Shown: positions 20,557-29,469 of the stretch, piece after piece
Numbering within the stretch: the stretch's first letter is position 1
Layout: every line of letters begins with the position of its first letter
NCBI RefSeq assembly: GCF_013377885.1
Contig: NZ_JABKAU010000007.1
Coordinates: forward strand, 94,238 to 158,237
Source of the DNA: Hymenobacter lapidiphilus
GTDB lineage: Bacteria; Bacteroidota; Bacteroidia; Cytophagales; Hymenobacteraceae
Direction: 5' to 3'
Length of the DNA: 64,000 nt
Position numbers and translations under genes: made by a program
The notes under the pieces: generated by a model
Databases searched by the model: none
What the model was told of the DNA's origin: nothing
What the model saw: the letters and a program-made list of their open reading frames with translations, nothing else

Positions 20557-21732
20557 ATGATTCGTTTGCTGCCGCTGTCGGGCAATGTGGAGCCGGCCAT
20601 GCGTGAGTTGGGCTGGGATTGGGCCGTGGAAGAAGCCTGCGCCGCTTACCTGGCGCCGGAGGCCCTGGCCGTATCGGAGGCTGAGGCCGAAACGCTGCTG
20701 CAAGCTGCCGACACGCTCTACGGGATGCTGGTGGAGTCCATCCCCGACCCTATTCCCGACGACTTTCTGCGCCAGCTGGGCATCCCGCTCAACCTTTGGG
20801 AGGCCGTGCGCCACTCCTGGAACGACGACCGGCACTGGCACCTTTACGGCCGCTTCGATTTAGCCGATACCCCCGAAGGTCCCAAGCTGGTGGAGTTCAA
20901 TGCCGACACCGCTACCAGCATCCCCGAAACGGCCGTGGTGCAGTGGGCCAGCCTGATGGCCGCCGGCCGCCCCGCCCACGAGCGGCAGGCCAACGGTCTG
21001 TTTGAGGGCCTGGAGGCCCAGCTGCGCCACTGGCGCGAGCTGAACCCCGACCTAGACCCGCACCTGCTGCTGGTACACCTGCCCGATAGCGCCGAGGACG
21101 AAACCAATTGCGCCGTACTGGCCGAAGCGGCCCGCGCGGCCGGCTTCAGCACGGCCCATAGCTGCGGCGTAGATGCCATGCGCGTATCCGTGCAGGGCGA
21201 GGAGCGCGGCGTTTGGGCCGAAGTGGGCCCCGACCAGTGGCAGCGCTTCGATTTCCTGTTCAAGCTGGTGCCCTGGGAGCTGCTGGCCGACGAGGAGCCC
21301 GACCTCACTGCCGACCTCACCCAGCTGCTGCTCACCCGCGACGTAATTATCGCCAACCCCGCCTACACGCTACTGTTCCAGAGCAAGGCCCTGCTGGCTC
21401 ACCTCTGGGACACGTTTCCGCACCATCCGCTGCTGGTAGAAGCCAGCCTGCGCAATATGCAGGGCCATCACGTCCGCAAGCCTCTGTTTGGGCGCGAAGG
21501 CCAGAACCTGACCGAAATGGACGGCATCCGCACCCGCCAGGAGGAGCCTGGCGAGTTCGGCAACCAGCCCCAGGTACGCCAGCGCTGGCTCGACTTCCCG
21601 ACCGATGCCCAGGGCCGCCGCTACCAGGCGGGCGTATTCTGGGCCGGCGAGGCCTGCGCCCTCAGCTACCGCCGCGACCCCGGCATCATCACCAACCTCT
21701 CCGAATTCGTACCGCACATTCTCACGGCCTAA
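20557..21732 (+). CDS. Glutathionylspermidine synthase family ATP-grasp ligase (YgiC-like)
   Basis: The 391-residue protein matches the C-terminal synthetase half of glutathionylspermidine synthase. VRHSWNDDRHWHLYGRFDLA, LVEFNADTATSIPET and the ATP-grasp block IIANPAYTLLFQSKALLAHLWD are family signatures. KPLFGREGQN forms the glycine-rich nucleotide loop. The N-terminal amidase domain of the E. coli bifunctional enzyme is absent, as in YgiC and YjfC. The real ligand pair is not known for such stand-alone forms. The ATG at 20557 (MIRLLPLSG) excludes an in-frame extension that would read through repeat A. Confidence 0.9.
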   Translation: MIRLLPLSGNVEPAMRELGWDWAVEEACAAYLAPEALAVSEAEAETLLQAADTLYGMLVESIPDPIPDDFLRQLGIPLNLWEAVRHSWNDDRHWHLYGRFDLADTPEGPKLVEFNADTATSIPETAVVQWASLMAAGRPAHERQANGLFEGLEAQLRHWRELNPDLDPHLLLVHLPDSAEDETNCAVLAEAARAAGFSTAHSCGVDAMRVSVQGEERGVWAEVGPDQWQRFDFLFKLVPWELLADEEPDLTADLTQLLLTRDVIIANPAYTLLFQSKALLAHLWDTFPHHPLLVEASLRNMQGHHVRKPLFGREGQNLTEMDGIRTRQEEPGEFGNQPQVRQRWLDFPTDAQGRRYQAGVFWAGEACALSYRRDPGIITNLSEFVPHILTA

Positions 21733-21737
21733 CGCTA

Positions 21738-21845
21738 TAGGGGCGGGGCTTGTTCCCGCCCGCCGTTGAACGGTCCGGGATTGAATCGTTCAACGACCCA
21801 GGACCAAACCGTTTAATGGCGGGCGGGGACAAGCCCTGCCCCTAC
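21738..21845. repeat. Palindromic repeat family A, copy 3
   Basis: Ends TAGGGGCGGGGCTTGTTCCCGCCCGCC and GGCGGGCGGGGACAAGCCCTGCCCCTA pair with few mismatches. A second inner stem is formed by TTGAACGGTCCGGGA and related bases. It lies between the convergent ligase and phosphorylase genes. Confidence 0.9.
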
Positions 21846-21853
21846 ATCGTTCT

Positions 21854-23506
21854 TTATTTCGCGTCGTACATCCGCTGGTAGTATTCGGTAGCCATGCGCC
21901 CCGACTCGAACTCGGGCTCCACGTCGCGCATGGCGGCTTTGCGGATGGCCAGGAACTTGGCGGGCTGATCGTAGTAGAGCGGGATGATGTCGTTTTCGAG
22001 GGCGTCGAGGATGCCGGTGGCTTCGAGGTCGTCCTTTTCGTTTTCGGCGGCGTTGAGTTCGGCCAGGGGCAGCAGGAAGCTGTTTTCACCGTCGCGGGCG
22101 AATTCCGGAATCCAGCCGTCGGGGATGCTCAGGCTGATGCAGCCGTTCATGGCGGCCGTCATGCCGCTAGTGCCCGAGGCCTCGCGCGGGAAGCGCGGCG
22201 TGTTCAGCCAGATATCGGAGCCCTTTTTCATGGCGGCCGAAAGCCCCAGCTCGTAGCCCGTAAGCACGGCGCAGGTGTTGAAGTTTTTGGTCTTCTCGAT
22301 GAGGCTGTTGAACACAGCAATAGCACCGAAATCTTTGGGGTAGGGCTTGCCGGCCCAGATAACCTGCAGCGGCCGACCGGTATCGGTCACCAGCTTTTGG
22401 AACCGCTCGAAGTGGCGCAGAATCAGGTCGGCGCGCTTGTAGCCGGCAAAACGGCGGGCCCACACCAGCGTCAGGGCGTCGGGGTCGAGCAGCTTGCCGG
22501 TCTGGTCGGCCACGATGTCGAAGAGGCGCTTTTTCAGCTCGCGCTTGCGGGCCAGCAGGGCCTCGTCGTTGTTGGCTTCCAGGGCTTTGTGCAGTTGCTC
22601 GTCGCGCCAGTAGGTGCCGTTCTGCGAGTTGGTAATGGCGATGATGGGGCTGATGCCTTCGTTGTGGCCCCACATTTCGTTGGCCACCTTGCCATGCACC
22701 TTCGACACGCCATTGCTGATGCGGGCGAAGCGCAGAGCCGTGAGCGTGTAGTTAACCCGCTCGTTCTCCACGATACCCAAATCTCGTACTTCGCCCAGCG
22801 TCAGGCGGCCGAAGAACGACATCTTGTAGAGCAGCTCCAGCGGGTGCTCCTCGTTGCCGGCCAGTTCGGGCGTGTGGGTGGTAAACACCAGGTGCTCGCG
22901 CACTTTGGCCCGGTCGCGGCCGAACTTCTCGTGCAGGAAAAACGCCAGCGGCAGGCCGTGGCCCTCATTGAGGTGGTAGACTTCGGTTTCGCGGTTGAGC
23001 ACGTCGAGCAGCTTGCCCCCGCCCACACCCAGCAGAATGCTCTGGGCCACGCGGGTGGCCGTGTCGCCGTCGTAGAGGTGGTGGGAGATGGTGCGCGAGA
23101 GGTGGTCGTTTTCCGGAATGTCGGTGGTCAGGAAGAACATCGGGGCCGTGCCGAACGTCTCGGGGTCGAGGTAGAGGGCGCGCACCTGCACCTGGGCCTC
23201 GTGGATGGTAATGGGGAAGGTGATGCCGGTGTCCTGCAGGAAGCTGTAGTGCTTGCGGTGGAACTCGGCCCGCATGGTCTGGTCGTCGCTACGGCTTTGG
23301 TCGTAGTAGCCGTAGCTCCACAGAATGCTGATGCCGATGACGTTCTGCTTCAGCTCATACACCGAGCGCATGTGCGAGCCGGCCAGGAAGCCCAGGCCGC
23401 CGGAGTAGGTTTTCAGGGCCTGATCGAGGGCGAATTCCATGGAGAAATACGCGGCCGGGGTGGCAAACTCGGGAGCAGGCGTGTAGTAGTTGAGGTCGAA
23501 AGCCAT
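21854..23506 (-). CDS. glgP: Alpha-glucan family phosphorylase, short type
   Basis: At 550 residues this belongs to the short alpha-glucan phosphorylases. AAYFSMEFALDQALKTYSGGLGFLAGSH at the start, NEGHG, FTTHTPELAGNE, VWARRFAGYKRADLIL and VIWAGKPYPKD are typical. These enzymes cut alpha-1,4-glucans with phosphate, giving glucose-1-phosphate. The segment REASGTSGMTAAMNG carries Thr450 where characterised phosphorylases have the lysine that binds pyridoxal phosphate (GxxMK). So activity as a PLP phosphorylase is in doubt, or this is a diverged glycosyltransferase form. The start MAFDLNYYTPAPEFATP at 23506 is preferred. It is divergent from the secreted nuclease and 2 kb from the GH13 cluster. 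Confidence 0.85.
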   Translation of the reverse strand: MAFDLNYYTPAPEFATPAAYFSMEFALDQALKTYSGGLGFLAGSHMRSVYELKQNVIGISILWSYGYYDQSRSDDQTMRAEFHRKHYSFLQDTGITFPITIHEAQVQVRALYLDPETFGTAPMFFLTTDIPENDHLSRTISHHLYDGDTATRVAQSILLGVGGGKLLDVLNRETEVYHLNEGHGLPLAFFLHEKFGRDRAKVREHLVFTTHTPELAGNEEHPLELLYKMSFFGRLTLGEVRDLGIVENERVNYTLTALRFARISNGVSKVHGKVANEMWGHNEGISPIIAITNSQNGTYWRDEQLHKALEANNDEALLARKRELKKRLFDIVADQTGKLLDPDALTLVWARRFAGYKRADLILRHFERFQKLVTDTGRPLQVIWAGKPYPKDFGAIAVFNSLIEKTKNFNTCAVLTGYELGLSAAMKKGSDIWLNTPRFPREASGTSGMTAAMNGCISLSIPDGWIPEFARDGENSFLLPLAELNAAENEKDDLEATGILDALENDIIPLYYDQPAKFLAIRKAAMRDVEPEFESGRMATEYYQRMYDAK

Positions 23507-23841
23507 AGGGCGGAGAGAACGGCGGTTGGTGAATACAAAGCCAGACGCAACCCGGAAGAAACCGGGCTGATGGCAACCCAAAAAAAGAACAAAAGAACCG
23601 ACTCGCCCGGCTGGTTTTCTCAAACAAGCCCGAAAAGCTAACCGGCCACCGATAAAAGGCAAACAAGCACCATTGCAAGGGGCGAAATCGGAGCCTCCAG
23701 AACTTCAGACCAGAATTATATACACTTGGTTTAGTAATAATTAGGTAACATCATTAGTCTGTCGGCCCCTGTCTCTTCCCGTAGCTTTGCAGGACGGTAC
23801 GGCAGCGTATCGTTCTTTTCTCCATCCCACACCCCTCCTGT
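23507..23841. other. Divergent intergenic region, phosphorylase / nuclease
   Basis: This 335-base gap separates divergent starts. An AT-rich block lies at 23710-23755. TAGCTTTG at 23782-23789 matches the -7 consensus for the nuclease gene, 52 bases before its ATG, without a good -33 TTG. No repeat, RNA gene or small coding region was seen. Confidence 0.5.
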
Positions 23842-25200
23842 ATGCAGCAATCTTTGCGCTGGCTGACCGCTTTTGTGCTCAGCTTTTCGGTTCTCTCCTG
23901 CGCCCAGCACGACAGTCTGCCCACCCCCACCGCTGCTGCCACAACAACGGTGGCCGATGTGAGCAGCGCCGGTTTCCCCGAAGGATTTGAAACCGGCACC
24001 AAAACCGCCTACACTACCGGCTCGGTTACGCTGGGCTCGGGCTCCTGGACGCTGAACGATGCCCTGCTGGGCAACACCACCTCCGACCGCAAAACCGGCA
24101 CGATGTCGGCGCGGGTGCGCAATACCGGTTCGCTGGCCACCAACTTCGACCTGACTACCGGCGCGGGCGTCGTGACGGTGCAGCACGCCAAATACGGCAC
24201 CGATGCCACGTCGCAGTGGGAGCTGTGGGCCAGCCAGAACGGCGGCACCTTCATCAAGAAGGGCGTCACCATCACCACCAGCAGCACCGCGCTTAGCACG
24301 GCCTCCATAAACGTGAACCTGACCGGCACGGTACGGCTGCAAATCCGCAAGACCTCGGGTGGCACCAACCGCCTCAACTTCGATAACATCACGGTGGAGC
24401 AATACGGCGGAACCACGCCGCCGCCACCACCGCCCGTAGCTGGCGACAACCAGCACCTGACCATGGGTAACCCCAGCGGGGCTACGACCAACGTTAGCAT
24501 GACCACCAACTACCTGCTCGATAAGCCGCAGTATGCGCTGAGCTACCACCGTGACCGGGGCACTCCTACTTGGGTGAGTTGGCACCTGGATGCCAGCTGG
24601 CGCGGCGCCGCCGCCCGCCAGGATGACTTCCGGGCCGACAATACCCTGCCCGCCGGCTGGTACCAGGTGCAGGGCACCAGCTACAGTGGCTCCGGCTTCG
24701 ACCGTGGCCACAACTGCCCCTCCGCGGACCGCACCAGCACCGTGGCCGCCAACTCGGCCACGTTCCTGATGACCAACATGATTCCCCAGTCGCCCAACAA
24801 CAACCAAATCACCTGGGCGGCGCTGGAAAACTACTCCCGCACGCTCATGGACCAGGGTAACGAGCTCTACATCATCATGGGCGTTTATGGCCGCGGCGGC
24901 ACTGGCTCGGCCGGCTACTTCGAAACCATCGACCAAGGTCGCATCCAGGTGCCGGCCCGCGTGTGGAAGGTTATCGTGGTGCTGCCCGTTGGCAGCAACG
25001 ACGTGAGCCGTGTGTCGACTGCTACCCGCATCATCGCCATCGATACGCCCAACCAGCAGGGAACGACCAGCAACTGGGGCCAGTACCGCACCAGCATCGA
25101 TGCCATTGAGGCGGCCACCGGCCTCGACGTGCTTTCAGCTTTGCCCACCAGCGTGCAGCAGGTGGTGGAAGCCAAGGTCGACAACGGCCCGACCAACTAA
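23842..25200 (+). CDS. Secreted DNA/RNA non-specific endonuclease, lipoprotein
   Basis: The 452-residue protein has a lipoprotein signal (SFSVLSCAQ). Residues about 35-190 form a beta-sandwich accessory domain (EGFETGTKTAY ... LNFDNITVEQYGG). A PPPPPP linker near 195 leads to a NUC1-type nuclease domain at about 205-445. The active site is FDRGHNCPSADRT, with DRGH general-base histidine, and NMIPQSPNNNQITWAALENYSR supplies the metal-binding asparagine. It should degrade extracellular DNA and RNA. A terminator-like hairpin follows at 25343. Confidence 0.93.
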   Translation: MQQSLRWLTAFVLSFSVLSCAQHDSLPTPTAAATTTVADVSSAGFPEGFETGTKTAYTTGSVTLGSGSWTLNDALLGNTTSDRKTGTMSARVRNTGSLATNFDLTTGAGVVTVQHAKYGTDATSQWELWASQNGGTFIKKGVTITTSSTALSTASINVNLTGTVRLQIRKTSGGTNRLNFDNITVEQYGGTTPPPPPPVAGDNQHLTMGNPSGATTNVSMTTNYLLDKPQYALSYHRDRGTPTWVSWHLDASWRGAAARQDDFRADNTLPAGWYQVQGTSYSGSGFDRGHNCPSADRTSTVAANSATFLMTNMIPQSPNNNQITWAALENYSRTLMDQGNELYIIMGVYGRGGTGSAGYFETIDQGRIQVPARVWKVIVVLPVGSNDVSRVSTATRIIAIDTPNQQGTTSNWGQYRTSIDAIEAATGLDVLSALPTSVQQVVEAKVDNGPTN

Positions 25201-25538
25201 GGTGCCCTAGCCTACCTGCGTGTCCTGATTTTTCCTTCCTGACTTTCCCGCCTCCAGGCTCTTTCAGCTACTTTCTTCACCCGCCTGCTGACGGCCTTGC
25301 TACTACTGCCGAGTCTCGGCACCAGTGCCGGCCCGTTCCCGAAGCCCCGTTGCCTGGTTTAAAGGCGGCGGGGCTTTTTCGTTTCCAGCGTGCCTGGCCA
25401 GCGCGTAGTTACCCTGCAGACTTGCCGAAGCACCAAAAATCGGTCAACAGGACACAATTTCCGCTCAGTTCAGCATTATCTTCTCCGGGCGTTCCGGCCG
25501 TAACTTGGCAGCCTTTCTGTCCAATTCCCTTTGTGCTT
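25201..25538. other. Intergenic region before the GH13 cluster
   Basis: The 338 bases hold the hairpin terminator at 25343-25380 and otherwise nothing recognisable. TAACTTGG at 25502-25509 is a weak -7 match 30 bases before the amylase ATG. Confidence 0.4.
25343..25380 (+). terminator. Intrinsic terminator after nuclease gene
   Basis: AGCCCCGTTGCC pairs with GGCGGCGGGGCT (two G-T pairs) around a 9-base loop and is followed by TTTTC. It lies 140 bases after the nuclease stop. Confidence 0.7.
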
Positions 25539-27434
25539 ATGCTCCCATTTCGTTTCAGGCCGCTACTGGCGGGTGTGCTGCTGGCCACCGCCGCCGCTTC
25601 CCCGGCGCTGGGAGCCCCGGCTCCGGCCGCTGCCCCCACTGTAACCGCCGCCGCCGCCAAAGCCGCCCCCATCCAGCGCATCGACCCCACGTTCTGGTGG
25701 GTGGGCATGAAAAACCCCAAGCTGCAGCTGCTCGTGCATGGCCCCGGCATTCGGGCGGCCACGGCCGCGCTGCGCGCCTACCCCGGCGTGCGCCTCGACA
25801 GCGTGCAGCAGCTGGCCAGCCCCAACTACCTCATGCTGCACCTCACCATTGCCCCCGACGCCCAGCCCGGCCGGCTGCAGCTCGATTTCAAGGGGGCCAA
25901 AAAGTTCAGCTACAACTACGAACTCAAGCAGCGCACCACGCCCGGCGACGACACGAAAGTGCAGGGCCTCACGCAGCAGGATTTCATCTACTTCCTGATG
26001 CCCGACCGGTTTGCCAACGGCGACCCGAAAAACGACTACATCAAGGACATGCGCGCCCCCAAAGTGGCCCGCGACTCGATGTACAGCCGCCACGGCGGCG
26101 ACCTGGCCGGCATCGAGCAACGCTTCGACTACTTCAAAGACCTGGGTGCTACGGCACTGTGGCTGACGCCGGTAGTGGAAAACGACATGCCCAAGGCCAG
26201 CTACCACGGCTACGCCCTTACCGATTACTACAACACCGACCGCCGCTACGGCACCACCGAGCAGTACCGGCAGTTTGTGGAGCGCGCCCATACCAGCGGC
26301 CTGAAAGTGGTGCACGACGTGGTGCTCAACCACATGGGCTCGAAGAACTACCTGTTCCTCGACCAGCCCGCGCCCGACTGGTTCAACCAGTGGCCGGGCT
26401 TCACGCGCAGCAATTACAACGCCTCGGCCCTCAACGACCCCTACGGCTCCGTCCTCGACCGGAAGCTTTATAACCAGGGCTGGTTCGATACCACGATGCC
26501 CGACGTGAACCAGGCTAACCCGCTGGTATCTACCTACCTGATTCAGAACTTTTTGTGGTGGGTGGAATACACCGGCCTCGACGCCTACCGCATCGACACA
26601 TTTCCCTACTCCGACCCGAAGTTCCTGATGGATTGGGGCCGGGCCATGCAGGAGGAATTCCCACTGCTGGCGCTGTTCGGTGAGGCCTGGGTGGGCAGCA
26701 CGGCCCAGCAGGCGTTCTTCGCCCGCAACATTTTTCAGCCCGTCGATGGGTTCAAGGCCAACCTGCCTTCGGTGCTCGATTTCCAGTCGAGCTTCGCGTT
26801 GCACGACGCCCTAAAGTCGGGTAACATGCTCAAGCTCTACGAGTCGCTGCAGGGCGACTGGCTCTATGAGGATGCCTCGCGCAACGTCACGTTCCTCGAC
26901 AACCACGACGTAAGCCGCTTCTACTCAGTTATCGGCGAGGACTTCGCGCGCTACAAAATGGGCCTGGCCTGGCTGCTGACGACCCGGGGCATCCCGCAGC
27001 TCTACTATGGTACCGAGGTGTTGATGAAGAACTTCAGCAACCCCGACGGCCTGGTGCGCGCCGACTTCCCCGGTGGCTTCGCGGGCGACTCGCTTAACTA
27101 CTTCAAAAGCCGCCCCGGCCAGCCCGGCGAGGCATTTGACTACGTGCGTAAGCTGGCGCAGTACCGCAAGTCGCATGCCTTTCTGCACAGCGGCAAGCTG
27201 ATGCAGTTTATCCCGCAGGATGGCGTGTACGTGTACTTCCGCTACGCGCCCGAGGGCACGGTAATGGTTATTCTCAACGGCAGCAAAGAGGCCCGCACGC
27301 TCGATGGGGCCCGGTTTGCGGAGCGCACGGGCGGGTTCTCGTCGGGCCTGGAGGTAACCACCGGCGCGGTGCTGTCCAATCTGAAGTCGTTTACCGTTCC
27401 GGCTGCTACCGCCTGGGTGGTGGAATTACGGTAG
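25539..27434 (+). CDS. GH13 cyclomaltodextrinase / neopullulanase-like amylase
   Basis: This 631-residue secreted protein has an Ala-rich signal peptide (about 1-28). A beta-sandwich domain of cyclomaltodextrinase type (about 45-125, DPTFWWVGMKNPKLQLLVHG) precedes the barrel. GH13 motifs are in order: DVVLNH, GLDAYRIDTFPY with the nucleophilic aspartate near 350, LFGEAW with the acid glutamate near 383, and FLDNHDVSRF near 454. A small C-terminal beta domain ends the protein. It resembles SusA-type neopullulanases that trim starch oligosaccharides in the periplasm. The ATG at 25539 is chosen because the signal peptide follows at once. It is followed by a second GH13 gene and a sugar transporter. 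Confidence 0.93.
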   Translation: MLPFRFRPLLAGVLLATAAASPALGAPAPAAAPTVTAAAAKAAPIQRIDPTFWWVGMKNPKLQLLVHGPGIRAATAALRAYPGVRLDSVQQLASPNYLMLHLTIAPDAQPGRLQLDFKGAKKFSYNYELKQRTTPGDDTKVQGLTQQDFIYFLMPDRFANGDPKNDYIKDMRAPKVARDSMYSRHGGDLAGIEQRFDYFKDLGATALWLTPVVENDMPKASYHGYALTDYYNTDRRYGTTEQYRQFVERAHTSGLKVVHDVVLNHMGSKNYLFLDQPAPDWFNQWPGFTRSNYNASALNDPYGSVLDRKLYNQGWFDTTMPDVNQANPLVSTYLIQNFLWWVEYTGLDAYRIDTFPYSDPKFLMDWGRAMQEEFPLLALFGEAWVGSTAQQAFFARNIFQPVDGFKANLPSVLDFQSSFALHDALKSGNMLKLYESLQGDWLYEDASRNVTFLDNHDVSRFYSVIGEDFARYKMGLAWLLTTRGIPQLYYGTEVLMKNFSNPDGLVRADFPGGFAGDSLNYFKSRPGQPGEAFDYVRKLAQYRKSHAFLHSGKLMQFIPQDGVYVYFRYAPEGTVMVILNGSKEARTLDGARFAERTGGFSSGLEVTTGAVLSNLKSFTVPAATAWVVELR

Positions 27435-27583
27435 TTTAGGGTTGTTCTGGTGTCCGGGCTACATGGCCATTCGCTACTTCTTTCCATCGTTTTTAAAGAT
27501 CTTTCCTCCCAGAGAGCCTTTTTCGGATACTGAACAGCTTGCCAAAAGCCCGCGTACCTCTGCGAGAAAACCCCATCAGAACA

Positions 27584-29380
27584 ATGAAACGCCTCCTCCT
27601 ACTCCTCGCGCTTGCCGCCTGCTCGCCTCAAAAACCCGCCATGCTTCCGCCCGACGCTAATACCACCGAAGAAGCTCCCCAGGACCATAAGCTCATCATC
27701 TACCAGCTGATGACGCGCCTGTTCGGCAACCAGAACACGACCAACAAAACCTACGGCACCGCGCAGGAAAACGGCGTCGGCAAGTTCAACGATATCAACG
27801 ACCAGGCGTTGCAGGCCATTAAACGCATGGGTGTCAGCCATGTGTGGTACACCGGCGTGCTCGACCACGCCACCCTCACCGCCTACGAGGGCATCCCGGC
27901 CGACGACGCCGACGTGGTAAAGGGCCGCGCCGGCTCGCCTTACGCCATCCGGGACTACTACGATGTGGCTCCCGACCTGGCCGTTAACGTGCCCAAGCGC
28001 ATGGCCGAGTTCGAGGCGTTGGTGAAGCGCACCCACAACAACGGCCTCAAAGTCATTATCGACTTCATTCCCAACCACATAGCCCGCAGCTATAAATCGG
28101 ATGCCAAGCCGGCGGGCGTAGTGGATTTGGGCGAGCAGGACGACAAAACCCAGGCTTTCAAGGCCAGCAACAACTTCTACTACCTGCCCGGCCAGCCCTT
28201 CGTGGTGCCCGCCGACTATACCCCATTGGGCGGTCAGCCCGGCCCCCAGAAGGACGGCAAATACCAGGAAAGCCCCGCCAAAGCCACCGGCAACGACGTT
28301 TTCGCGGCCGCGCCCAGCGTCAACGACTGGTTCGAAACCACCAAGCTCAACTACGGCGTCGACTACCAGAACAACCGCCAATCCTATTTCGACCCGATTC
28401 CGGATACGTGGGGGAAGATGCGCGACATTCTGGTGTTCTGGGCCCGCAAGGACGTGGACGGGTTCCGCTGCGACATGGCCGAAATGGTGCCGGTTGAGTT
28501 CTGGGCCTGGGTGATTCCGGAGCTGAAGAAGGTGAAGCCGAGCCTGCTGTTCATCGGCGAAGCCTACGACGCCAAAACCTACCAGATGTACATCACGCAG
28601 GGCGGTTTCGACTACCTCTACGACAAAGTGGGCCTCTACGATGGCCTGCGCCGCCTGACCCGCAACGAGGGCACCACCCGCGACATTACTAAAGTGTGGA
28701 GCGAGGAAAGCCGCGGCTTCGGCAGCCACATGCTGCGCTTCCTGGAAAACCACGACGAGCAGCGCATTGCCAGCCCCGATTTCGCTGGTAATGCCCGCGC
28801 CTCCCTGCCCGCCATGACGGTTTCGGCCACGCTGGGCACCGGCCCGGTCATGCTCTACTTCGGGCAGGATGTGGGCGAGCCGGCGCTGAACTCCGAGGGC
28901 TTCTCGGGGGCAGATGGCCGCACCACTATTTTCGACTACTGGGGCGTGCCCGAGCACCAGAAATGGCTGAACGGCGGCAAGTTTGACGGTGGCCAGCTGA
29001 GCGCTGAGCAAAAGCAGCTGCACGCGTTCTACGTGCGCCTGCTCACGCTTTCGGGCCAGCGCGAGGCCATCCGGAAGGGCCGTTTCTACGAGCTGCAAAG
29101 CACGCTGGCGGCCCAGAACTCCGGCTACAACGCCGAGCGCGTGTACGCCTACTTGCGCTACACCGACGCCGAAACGCTGCTGGTCATCGTCAACTTCAGC
29201 CCCGACCAAACCCACACGCTCGACCTGAACTTACCGGCCGCCCTGCGCGAGGGCCTGCGCCTGCCCGCCGACCAGCCGCTCACCTACACCGATTTGCTCG
29301 CCCCGGCCGGTACTACGGGCAGTAGCAGCACCGTTACGCTGGCTCCGCAAAGCAGCCATATTTTCGAAATCAAGAAGTAA
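27584..29380 (+). CDS. GH13 alpha-amylase family lipoprotein
   Basis: The 598-residue protein starts with a lipoprotein signal (MKRLLLLLALAACSP). The GH13 blocks are VIIDFIPNHIA, VDGFRCDMAEMVP (nucleophile near 295), FIGEAYD (acid near 327) and FLENHDEQRIAS (near 391). A C-terminal beta domain follows. Lipidation suggests anchoring in the inner or outer membrane. It should hydrolyse alpha-1,4-glucan oligosaccharides. It starts 149 bases after the previous amylase and its stop codon overlaps the left arm of a hairpin at 29376. The upstream in-frame ATG at 27539 would hide the lipobox. Confidence 0.93.
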   Translation: MKRLLLLLALAACSPQKPAMLPPDANTTEEAPQDHKLIIYQLMTRLFGNQNTTNKTYGTAQENGVGKFNDINDQALQAIKRMGVSHVWYTGVLDHATLTAYEGIPADDADVVKGRAGSPYAIRDYYDVAPDLAVNVPKRMAEFEALVKRTHNNGLKVIIDFIPNHIARSYKSDAKPAGVVDLGEQDDKTQAFKASNNFYYLPGQPFVVPADYTPLGGQPGPQKDGKYQESPAKATGNDVFAAAPSVNDWFETTKLNYGVDYQNNRQSYFDPIPDTWGKMRDILVFWARKDVDGFRCDMAEMVPVEFWAWVIPELKKVKPSLLFIGEAYDAKTYQMYITQGGFDYLYDKVGLYDGLRRLTRNEGTTRDITKVWSEESRGFGSHMLRFLENHDEQRIASPDFAGNARASLPAMTVSATLGTGPVMLYFGQDVGEPALNSEGFSGADGRTTIFDYWGVPEHQKWLNGGKFDGGQLSAEQKQLHAFYVRLLTLSGQREAIRKGRFYELQSTLAAQNSGYNAERVYAYLRYTDAETLLVIVNFSPDQTHTLDLNLPAALREGLRLPADQPLTYTDLLAPAGTTGSSSTVTLAPQSSHIFEIKK

Positions 29381-29426
29381 GAGGAACGTCATTCTTCGCT
29401 GCGCTCTGAATGACGTTCCTCTTACT
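29376..29426. repeat. Short palindrome at amylase stop (family C-like)
   Basis: Perfect 19-base arms AGTAAGAGGAACGTCATTC and its complement surround TTCGCTGCGCTCT. The core resembles shortened family C repeats. The TAA stop of the amylase lies in the left arm. Confidence 0.75.
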
Positions 29427-29469
29427 TACTCCCTTCGCCCGTTCCCAACCCCTAAATTCCCTCAACCCC

